Shown here piece by piece: positions 1 to 5,580 of a DNA stretch of 7,226 nucleotides. Under the pieces are notes generated by a model that made no database searches, was not told where the DNA came from, and was given only the letters and a program-made list of their open reading frames with translations. Positions within the stretch are counted from its first letter, which is position 1, and each line of letters starts with the position of its first letter. A program made the translations under genes and the position numbers. Source of the DNA: Spirochaeta sp. (GTDB lineage Bacteria; Spirochaetota; Spirochaetia; DSM-27196; Alkalispirochaetaceae). The stretch is taken from the NCBI GenBank assembly GCA_007117185.1, contig SKHA01000256.1, forward strand, positions 1-7,226, in the 5' to 3' direction.

Positions 1-659
1 ACCCAGAACCTGAGCCCGAGCCCGAGCCTCAGCCGGTCTCGCCACCAGAGCCCGAGCCTCAGCCGGCCCCTCGACCAGAACCCGAACAGGAGCCCGAACC
101 GGAACCCGAACCCCAGCCGGCTCCAGCCCCGGAACCCGAGCCCCAGCCGGAACCCGTACAGGAGCCCGAACCGGAACAGGAGCCCGAACCCGACCCATCC
201 CTGCGCAAGAAACTGCAGGACATGATCGGACGCGTCCGCGACAAACTGGGCCCAGCCGAACCGGAAGACCCCAACGCGCCCCAACCTGCCAACCCTCTGG
301 CAAAGCAGGCCCGTCTCTTCGACTATCTGATGCAGCTCGCCGAGAGCCTGCCCCCGACTCGGGACCAGCAGTTCCGCCACAGCGAGGAACGAATGCGACT
401 GATGGGAGTCAGTCACCGCCTCAGCGGCAAGCCCTCCCTGCGACAGCGCCTGGACGCGCTGCGCAAACCCCAGGACAGCTCCCGCCCGGCGGCAGGACCC
501 GCCAGGACCCACAGCCGTGAGGACATCGCCGGAACGTTCCGTCACCTCTCACGTCTGAGCGGCAACCTGCCCGACCCTGACGTGGCCCAGCAGCTCAGCA
601 ACCGGGCCCGGCGGATCGACGCGCTGCTCTCGGGCAAACGGGACGGCAGCGAGGCCTAG
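1..659 (+). CDS. Unrecognised protein, 3' end only: Pro/Glu-rich repeat plus helical tail
   Basis: The reading frame is open from the left edge (first full codon at 3) to TAG at 657-659, giving 218 residues of a larger protein. An ATG at 222 is in the same frame, but the frame upstream is fully open and clearly protein-like, so that ATG is most likely internal. Residues 1-65 are an almost pure Pro-Glu/Pro-Gln repeat, the kind of extended spacer seen in TonB-like or surface proteins. Residues 66-218 are charged and probably helical, with no cysteines and no membrane segment. Two stretches resemble each other: LFDYLMQLAESLPP and TFRHLSRLSGNLPDP, each followed by a Gln/Arg-rich helix, suggesting a duplicated helical unit. 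I do not recognise the family. The function is unknown, and the N-terminal part that would define it lies outside the window. Confidence 0.8.
   Translation, partial: PEPEPEPEPQPVSPPEPEPQPAPRPEPEQEPEPEPEPQPAPAPEPEPQPEPVQEPEPEQEPEPDPSLRKKLQDMIGRVRDKLGPAEPEDPNAPQPANPLAKQARLFDYLMQLAESLPPTRDQQFRHSEERMRLMGVSHRLSGKPSLRQRLDALRKPQDSSRPAAGPARTHSREDIAGTFRHLSRLSGNLPDPDVAQQLSNRARRIDALLSGKRDGSEA
3..197 (+). repeat. Degenerate Pro-Glu/Pro-Gln coding repeat
   Basis: About 65 codons read as alternating Pro with Glu or Gln, with occasional Val, Ser, Ala or Arg. At the DNA level there are exact longer copies: an 18-bp unit at 19-36 recurs at 49-66 (30 bp apart), and another 18-bp unit at 88-105 recurs at 160-177 (72 bp apart). 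Repeats this close to identical suggest slippage or unequal recombination, so length may vary between strains. The strand also has a strong purine/pyrimidine bias because the codons are CCN and GAR/CAR. Confidence 0.85.
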
Positions 660-727
660 CCGGCGGTGTGCCCCAGCCACTTTCGTCTCTCACCCGGCAG
701 CGACCGGCGACCGGCAGCGTCTTCGCG

Positions 728-756
728 TAGACCCGGCACTTCCATCCGTCTATAAT
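728..756 (+). promoter_or_regulatory. Sigma-70-type promoter for the pheS operon
   Basis: A perfect -10 hexamer TATAAT lies at 751-756. A 4/6 match to the -35 consensus (TAGACC) lies at 728-733, with an ideal 17-bp spacer. The expected start point, about 7 nt after the -10, falls on or next to the A of the pheS ATG at 763, which predicts a leaderless transcript. No T-box, leader peptide or attenuator hairpin is visible between 660 and 762. That gap otherwise holds only a small direct repeat (CCGGCAGCG at 694-702 and 711-719, with a third CCGGC at 704). Confidence 0.65.
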
Positions 757-762
757 GCGGCG

Positions 763-2307
763 ATGGCATCGGAAACCACTTTGAAGAGCCTCCACCCGCT
801 GGAGGTGAAAACGTTGCTGCATTACCGTTCGGGTGACGTCTTTGACGCCCCGCAGATGCAGACTGATCTGGACCTCGTTCTTGGCCAATGTAATCAGGCG
901 CTGAGCTGGCTGGAAGCCAAGGGATTTGTCGCCGAAGCGGAACGGCGTACGGAGATCTCCTACGAACGCACTGCATTGGGCGCCGAGTACGCTGACACGG
1001 GAACTCCGGTGGAGCGGATCCTCAAGGCACTGGCAGCGCAGGGACCGCTTACCCTTCCCGCGCTGGCGCAGGCAACCGCGCTGGAGTCCCGGGACGTCGG
1101 TTCCGCCTACGGACAGCTGTCAAAGGTACAGATTCTCTCCATGGACGAGAGCAAACAGGTCTCCCTGGAACAACCCGACGCTGCCCCCGACGCAATCTTG
1201 CGCGCCCTCCTGGAGCGTGCTGCCGCGGAGCCCCTCCGGGAGGAAACCCTGAGCGAGGCCGAGCGCGCCGTCGCCCAGGCAAATGGCAAGAAGCGCGGCG
1301 CTTCTTCAGCGATCTTCCGGATCATCGAGCACGAGGTGGTGCGTTATCAGCTCAGTACCAGCGGTGCAGCGATTCGGGAAGAGCTGCAGAAAGCCGGCGT
1401 CACCGGCGACGAAATCGGCCGTCTCACCCCGGAGATGCTGCGCGACGGTTCATGGAAAGGAAAGACCTTTCGCGAGTACGGCGTCAACGCGCCCACCAGC
1501 CGCATCCTTCCGGGGCGGCGCAATCCCTACTGCGAGTATCTGGATTCGGTAAAGGACAAGCTCACCTCCCTGGGATTCGAGGAGTTCGACGGGCCGCTGG
1601 TGGAGACGGAGTTCTGGAACTCCGACGCCCTGTTCATGCCGCAGTTTCACAGCGCCCGGGACATCCACGACGTGTACTACGTCAAGGAACCACAGCATAT
1701 CCGGGAGATACCCGAACCGTACCTCTCCAACGTTGCTGCGGCCCACGAAAACGGCGGCCAGAGCGGCAGCCGCGGTTGGGGGTATCAGTTTGATCGCGAC
1801 TTCACCCGTCGCCTGCTACTGCGCAGTCAGGGAACGGTGATGTCCGCCAAGTCCCTGAAGGACGCCGCAGTTCCGGGGAAGTACTTCGGCATCCTGCGCT
1901 GCTTCCGCTACGACCAGGTGGATGCCACCCACCTCTCCGACTTCTACCAGACCGAGGGGATCGTCCTGGGGAACGAGGTGAACCTGCGCACCCTCCTGGG
2001 GTTGCTGAAGATGTTTGCGGAGGAACTGGCCGGGGCAACGGAAGTGCGCTACGTCCCGGGATATTTCCCCTTTACCGAGCCCTCCGTGGAGGTGCACATC
2101 AAGCACCCCCGCCTCGGCTGGTTTGAGCTTGGCGGCTCGGGGATCTTCCGGCCGGAGGTGACCAAACCGATGGGTATCGACGTTCCGGTCCTCGCCTGGG
2201 GGCTGGGAATCGATCGCATGGCCCTGATGCACCTGGGCCTCAACGACCTGCGGGAGCTGTTCAGCTCCGACATCGAGCAGGTCCGGCTGCGCCGCAAGGC
2301 GGGGTAA
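763..2307 (+). CDS. pheS: Phenylalanine--tRNA ligase alpha subunit, archaeal/eukaryotic type
   Basis: This is the catalytic alpha subunit of cytoplasmic phenylalanyl-tRNA synthetase, a class II enzyme that activates Phe with ATP and transfers it to tRNA-Phe as an (alpha-beta)2 tetramer. At 514 aa it has the length of the archaeal/eukaryotic form; the usual bacterial PheS is near 330-350 aa. Residues 1 to about 130 look like the winged-helix tRNA-binding modules, opening with LHPLEVKTLL as in archaeal homologues, which supports the ATG at 763. The catalytic core follows: motif 1 around 289-307 (ALFMPQFHSARDIHDVYYV), motif 2 at 377-402 (RYDQVDATHLSDFYQTEG), the FTEPSVEV and GWFELGGSGIFRPE strands (437-466), and motif 3 (GLGIDRMAL, 480-488). 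The usual RTHTT segment reads RSQGT at 354-358. No Shine-Dalgarno sequence precedes the ATG. pheT follows 11 bp downstream. Confidence 0.96.
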   Translation: MASETTLKSLHPLEVKTLLHYRSGDVFDAPQMQTDLDLVLGQCNQALSWLEAKGFVAEAERRTEISYERTALGAEYADTGTPVERILKALAAQGPLTLPALAQATALESRDVGSAYGQLSKVQILSMDESKQVSLEQPDAAPDAILRALLERAAAEPLREETLSEAERAVAQANGKKRGASSAIFRIIEHEVVRYQLSTSGAAIREELQKAGVTGDEIGRLTPEMLRDGSWKGKTFREYGVNAPTSRILPGRRNPYCEYLDSVKDKLTSLGFEEFDGPLVETEFWNSDALFMPQFHSARDIHDVYYVKEPQHIREIPEPYLSNVAAAHENGGQSGSRGWGYQFDRDFTRRLLLRSQGTVMSAKSLKDAAVPGKYFGILRCFRYDQVDATHLSDFYQTEGIVLGNEVNLRTLLGLLKMFAEELAGATEVRYVPGYFPFTEPSVEVHIKHPRLGWFELGGSGIFRPEVTKPMGIDVPVLAWGLGIDRMALMHLGLNDLRELFSSDIEQVRLRRKAG

Positions 2308-2308
2308 C

Positions 2309-2314
2309 GGAGAG
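2309..2314 (+). promoter_or_regulatory. Ribosome-binding site of pheT
   Basis: GGAGAG (2309-2314) lies directly after the pheS TAA stop and 4 nt before the ATG at 2319. It fixes the pheT start and contrasts with pheS, which has no such site. Confidence 0.7.
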
Positions 2315-2318
2315 AGTA

Positions 2319-4064
2319 ATGCCGAAAATCGAAGTATTCCGGGATGCCCTGATTCGGGGCATCGGGGCCAAAAAACTGACGGATGCGCAGCTGGAAGAGC
2401 TCTTCCCCTGCGCCAAAGCGGAGCTGGATGAGCCGGCCGACGCCGACGGGATCATGAAGGTCGAGCTGAACGACACCAACCGCCCCGATTTGTGGTCCAC
2501 AGCGGGGCTGGCGCGGCAACTGCGGCTGTACCGCGGTGGGGACCACCCCCGGTACACCTTCTTCTCCGACAGTACCGTCACCCGGGAGAGCGGGGACCGC
2601 CGGATCATGGTGGACCCGGCGGTAAAGGCAATCCGACCCTGGGTGGTGGGATTCGTCATGACTGGTCCGCCGATCAGTGAAGCGGTCCTGAAGGACCTGA
2701 TCCAGACCCAGGAGAAACTGACCTGGAACTACGGACGGAAGCGTCGCTCCATCGCCATGGGGCTGTACCGTGCCGACCTCATTCAATGGCCCGTTCATTA
2801 TCGTGGGGTGGACCCTGATGCCACCCGCTTTGTTCCTCTGCAGATGGATCGGGAGCTCTCCATGCGGCAGATCCTCACGGAACACCCGAAGGGCCAGGAG
2901 TACGGCCATATCGTCGCCGACCTGCCCCTCTTCCCCCTGCTCACCGACGACCGGGGGGATGTCCTCAGCTTTCCTCCGGTGATCAACAGCGCCGGGTTGG
3001 GAGCTGTCCAGGAGGGGGACACCACCCTCTTTGTGGAGCTCACCGGCAGCGACCTGGACTCGCTGCTTCACGCCGCTTCTATCGTCGCCTGCGACGTGTC
3101 CGATGCGGGATACACTGTCGAACCGGTCCGGGTGGAGTACCCCGAACAGACACCTTACGGGAAGGCGATCACCGTCCCCTACTACTTTCAAAAACCCCAG
3201 TCAGTAGCGGTGACCCTGGTGAACCGGCTGCTCGGGGTGGACCTGCCGGCCTCGCAGATGGTGGACGCCCTGAAGCGGATGGGTATCACCGCCACTGAGG
3301 TAACCCCGGCGGGGGGCGAGAAAGCCATCCTCATCCGCGTCCCGGAGTACCGCAACGACTTCCTTCACGCCGTGGACGTCCTTGAAGACGTGATGATCGG
3401 GCGGGGGATGGACTCCTTCGAGCCGGAGATGCCCCGGGATTTCACCGTGGGGCGCCTCACCGAGCTGGAGCAGTACCGCCGCCGCCTGCGGGATCTGATG
3501 GTCGGTCTCGGCTTCCAGGAGATGATCTTCAATTACCTCGGATCCGGCAGGGACTACCTGGACCGCATGTACCCCCCGGAAGCACGGGAAGACGCGTACA
3601 GCCGGGCTGTACAGATCGCAAACCCCATGAGCGAGAACTACGAGTTCGTCCGCCCTTCGGTGATCGCCTCGCTGATGAACGCCGAGAGCGTCAGCGCCCA
3701 CGCGGCGTACCCGCATCACGTCTTCGCAATCGGCAAGGTGGCCGAGCGGTACGAGAAGGACCCCTCGGGGACGCGGACCCTCACCAACCTGGGGTTTCTC
3801 TCGGCGGACCGGGATGAAGATTTTAACATCATAAACTCGCGAATCTCTGCTATACTGTTTCATCTCGGGTGCGAGTATACCCTGCGGGAAACCCGGGACC
3901 CGCGCTTTATCGCCGGGCGCGCCGCCGAGATCACCCTCGCCGGAGGGAAAGCGGTGGCTGGGGTTTTCGGAGAGGTCCATCCGGGAACGCTGGAGCGATG
4001 GGGGGTTCAGGTTCCCTGTACCGCCGGGGAACTCAACCTTGAGGAACTGCTGAGACAAACCTGA
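2319..4064 (+). CDS. pheT: Phenylalanine--tRNA ligase beta subunit, archaeal/eukaryotic type
   Basis: This is the beta subunit of the same synthetase. It edits mischarged Tyr-tRNA-Phe and completes the tetramer. At 581 aa it matches the short archaeal/eukaryotic beta subunit, lacking the N-terminal tRNA-binding (EMAP-like) and C-terminal anticodon-binding domains of the roughly 800-aa bacterial form. Visible blocks in order: the N-terminal module with NDTNRPDLWSTAGLARQLR (51-69); the B3/B4 editing region (about 100-270) including FPPVINSAGLG (218-228) and the FVELTGSD strand (238-245); the B5 domain (about 290-365) with VPEYRNDFLHAVDVLEDV (341-358), whose acidic residues contact metal in the family; and a catalytically inactive class II-like core (about 380-581). 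The start is fixed by a good ribosome-binding site. The TGA stop overlaps the ribosome-binding site of the next gene. A local A+T-rich patch near 3820-3860 contains a possible internal promoter. Confidence 0.96.
   Translation: MPKIEVFRDALIRGIGAKKLTDAQLEELFPCAKAELDEPADADGIMKVELNDTNRPDLWSTAGLARQLRLYRGGDHPRYTFFSDSTVTRESGDRRIMVDPAVKAIRPWVVGFVMTGPPISEAVLKDLIQTQEKLTWNYGRKRRSIAMGLYRADLIQWPVHYRGVDPDATRFVPLQMDRELSMRQILTEHPKGQEYGHIVADLPLFPLLTDDRGDVLSFPPVINSAGLGAVQEGDTTLFVELTGSDLDSLLHAASIVACDVSDAGYTVEPVRVEYPEQTPYGKAITVPYYFQKPQSVAVTLVNRLLGVDLPASQMVDALKRMGITATEVTPAGGEKAILIRVPEYRNDFLHAVDVLEDVMIGRGMDSFEPEMPRDFTVGRLTELEQYRRRLRDLMVGLGFQEMIFNYLGSGRDYLDRMYPPEAREDAYSRAVQIANPMSENYEFVRPSVIASLMNAESVSAHAAYPHHVFAIGKVAERYEKDPSGTRTLTNLGFLSADRDEDFNIINSRISAILFHLGCEYTLRETRDPRFIAGRAAEITLAGGKAVAGVFGEVHPGTLERWGVQVPCTAGELNLEELLRQT
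3848..3856 (+). promoter_or_regulatory. Possible internal extended -10 promoter within pheT
   Basis: TGC followed by TATACT (3848-3856) fits the extended -10 pattern TGnTATAAT with one mismatch. It sits in an A+T-rich patch (about 3815-3862) of otherwise G+C-rich coding sequence, about 215 bp before the gene at 4072. There is no -35 at 16-18 bp; the best match, TTAACA at 3823-3828, is 22 bp away and too far. The codons read normally (DFNIINSRISAILFHL), so this may be chance. Confidence 0.25.
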
Positions 4065-4066
4065 GG
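4063..4066 (+). promoter_or_regulatory. Ribosome-binding site of the 312-aa gene, overlapping the pheT stop
   Basis: GAGG at 4063-4066 sits inside the run GAGGGGG that overlaps the pheT TGA, 5 nt before the GTG at 4072. It supports a GTG start and suggests translational coupling to pheT. The ATG at 4070-4072 is followed at once by TGA and cannot be the start. Confidence 0.55.
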
Positions 4067-4071
4067 GGGAT

Positions 4072-5010
4072 GTGACGCCTACCGAAAACGTGCACGCACC
4101 AACGGTTCTTGCTCCCTATCCCGGGCCGGACTCGGACCCGGAGATGCTTGATGTCTTTGTGTACCTGCGCCCCGAGACCAACGGCGTCCAGGTTGAGAGC
4201 TCCATCCTCTCGGTGATCAAGAAGAGTCCCCATTACCGCAGCGCGTTGAATCTGGTGTACCTCGCCAACATCCCCGGAGACTACATTGTCCGTAACCGCA
4301 TCGTGGAACGCCACTACGGTCTGCGACTCCATTTTGCGGTTCACGGTGGAGCCGCCTTTACCCCGGATATGCAAAGCCAGTTCGAGCGCCATTACCAGGT
4401 GCCCTTCCGTGAGCAGGAGGTTATCGGTGGGTTTGACGCGTTGCGCCGTTACCAGTGGACTCCGGAGGAGCTGTTTTCCCTGTGGGTTGAAGAGGAAGCG
4501 GTGGTGCGTATCGCCGGCCAGGTGGTAAAGCGCTATAAGGACGTCTTTATCGTCAACTACGACATCCCTGCGCTGCTGCACAAGAACGATACCGAGACGG
4601 ATATTGCGGTGATGGTCTTCCGAACCCGCACCGGCTACCGCCACTTCTTCCGGTTGGCTCTGCAGATGAAGGACGTTCTGGTTGATCGCGGACTGATGAG
4701 CGCCGAAATGCCCATCTCCCGGGCGGTGCACATTTCCAGGAGCCCCTTCGAGCAGCTCATCGACGCCCGGGACTACCTGCTGCTGGCGCCGGACCGTCCC
4801 GCGACGATATGGGACTCCTCTTTCGCTCAGTACCTGCTGGGTCAGGGGATAGATCATGCGGTGATTCAGGGAGCGGTGGACCACCCGGTGTGCACCGTCT
4901 CACAGGATGAGGAACACCTTCTGGAGCTTGCTGAAGGAGCTGACTACCCCGGGGCGCTGGAGCTGCTGCGCCGTGTCCGCTCTCAACTGGTCTTCTCCCG
5001 GGGAACCTGA
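4072..5010 (+). CDS. Unrecognised 312-aa soluble protein, third gene of the pheST operon
   Basis: Predicted start is GTG at 4072, 7 bp after the pheT stop, with a ribosome-binding site overlapping that stop. The next in-frame candidates are GTG at 4090 and ATG at 4144; the first 25 residues are Pro-rich and low in complexity, so the ordered protein may begin near MLDVFVYLRPETNG (25-38). There is no signal peptide and no membrane segment, so a cytoplasmic location is expected. The composition is that of a folded alpha/beta protein with many Arg, Tyr and acidic residues. Notable segments are VESSILSVIKKSPHYRSALNLVYLANIPGDYIV (41-73), VVKRYKDVFIVNYDIPALLH (151-170), and a C-terminal helix rich in Leu/Arg (295-308). 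I cannot place it in a named family. Tight linkage to pheST suggests cotranscription, not necessarily a role in aminoacylation. Confidence 0.85.
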   Translation: MTPTENVHAPTVLAPYPGPDSDPEMLDVFVYLRPETNGVQVESSILSVIKKSPHYRSALNLVYLANIPGDYIVRNRIVERHYGLRLHFAVHGGAAFTPDMQSQFERHYQVPFREQEVIGGFDALRRYQWTPEELFSLWVEEEAVVRIAGQVVKRYKDVFIVNYDIPALLHKNDTETDIAVMVFRTRTGYRHFFRLALQMKDVLVDRGLMSAEMPISRAVHISRSPFEQLIDARDYLLLAPDRPATIWDSSFAQYLLGQGIDHAVIQGAVDHPVCTVSQDEEHLLELAEGADYPGALELLRRVRSQLVFSRGT

Positions 5011-5038
5011 CCTGCCCGTTACCTGCCCGCCCCGGAGA

Positions 5039-5542
5039 CTACTCCCGGCGAATCTTCACGTCTCCCATCAGGGCGATCCCTTTGATGATCACCTCCGGCC
5101 CACCGGCTTCAGGGTGACCCTTCTCCTTGACATCAGCAAGGATCGCCGAGATCTCATTGCGGACACGGACGTTTCGGGGCAGGAGGATCACGGTGTCACC
5201 CATGATGGTGGTGGTGTTGATCACAACTCCCTCGGGGATGGAATACCCCCGCAGGTCAACCTTGAGGTCACCCATGATGCAGGTGGAGTCCAGTCGGCCC
5301 TGGTCAAGCCAGTCTCCGTTGATCCGGCGGTCGCCCATGATGCATACCGCAGTTCCCCCGCTGGTTCTCGCTGCGGGAGGTGAGGGCGGGTTTTCCCGGG
5401 CGGCCTGCAGTGCATGCATGTCCCGAGCATTCACAATCACTTCACGACGGTCCTCAAACTCCCGCAGGGTGATGCGGTTTGACCCGTAGAGTTCCGCCAG
5501 CCTGTCCAGGGCCTCTTCCCGGGCCTCTTCAAGTTCGTCCAT
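5039..5542 (-). CDS. Small DUF1707/SHOCT-like and LiaF-like beta-solenoid protein
   Basis: A 167-aa protein with no signal peptide and no membrane segment. Residues 6-45 (ALDRLAELYGSNRITLREFEDR) match the pattern of the short helical DUF1707/SHOCT-like modules, in which a helix, a turn, and an L-x-E-F/L-x-x-R segment recur. Residues 46-63 are a Pro/Ala linker. Residues 64-167 carry repeated I-M-G-D turns (68-71, 89-92, 113-116, degenerate ILAD at 134-137, LMGD at 158-161), typical of the LiaF C-terminal domain, a predicted right-handed beta solenoid. In Firmicutes LiaF is a membrane regulator of an envelope-stress two-component system; this copy lacks the membrane helices, so that role should not be carried over. 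The ATG lacks a Shine-Dalgarno but sits just behind a plausible promoter. It converges on the pheST operon with 28 bp between stop codons. Confidence 0.88.
   Translation of the reverse strand: MDELEEAREEALDRLAELYGSNRITLREFEDRREVIVNARDMHALQAARENPPSPPAARTSGGTAVCIMGDRRINGDWLDQGRLDSTCIMGDLKVDLRGYSIPEGVVINTTTIMGDTVILLPRNVRVRNEISAILADVKEKGHPEAGGPEVIIKGIALMGDVKIRRE
5048..5353 (-). repeat. Region encoding five solenoid turns (IMGD repeat)
   Basis: The five turn motifs begin at residues 68, 89, 113, 134 and 158 of the protein on this strand. The steps are 21, 24, 21 and 24 residues, so the true unit is a 45-residue pair of turns. The fourth copy is degenerate (ILAD for IMGD). At the DNA level the same sequence shows as the recurrent + strand string CCATGATG, three times. 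Confidence 0.7.
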
Positions 5543-5551
5543 GGATGCACT

Positions 5552-5580
5552 AATCTATCATGATGGACGAGCCGTCGCAA
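5552..5580 (-). promoter_or_regulatory. Promoter of the solenoid-protein gene, inside the divergent gene
   Basis: Read on the minus strand, TTGCGA (5580-5575, 4/6 of the -35) is followed after 17 bp by TAGATT (5557-5552, 4/6 of the -10). The expected start point is near 5545, about 3 nt before the ATG at 5542. This agrees with the absence of a ribosome-binding site. Most of the element lies within the first codons of the divergent gene starting at 5560. Confidence 0.4.

Noticed and set aside
59..292. Minus-strand Gly-Ser-rich open frame
   Set aside because: It is the complement of the Pro-Glu repeat (CCN/GAR read backwards gives Gly/Ser); no independent coding signal.
694..719. CCGGCAGCG direct repeat upstream of pheS as an operator
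   Set aside because: Spacing of 17 bp is suggestive, but the units are short, G+C-rich and not palindromic; no regulator can be linked to it.
755..784. Nine-codon reading frame MRRWHRKPL overlapping the pheS start, possible leader peptide
   Set aside because: Its ATG overlaps the -10 box, so it lies upstream of the expected transcription start; it has no Phe codons and no ribosome-binding site.
2049..3191. Long minus-strand open frame (380 codons) across the pheS-pheT junction
   Set aside because: It lies antisense to two well-recognised genes and its translation has no familiar motif; long antisense frames are expected in G+C-rich DNA.
5011..5029. Direct repeat CCTGCCCG (5011-5018 and 5022-5029) in the convergent gap
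   Set aside because: Eight bp in G+C-rich sequence is easily chance.
5031..5048. Hairpin between the convergent stops (CCGGAG with CTCCCGG) as a bidirectional terminator
   Set aside because: The stem is about 6 bp with a bulge and there is no T tract on either strand; too weak to call.
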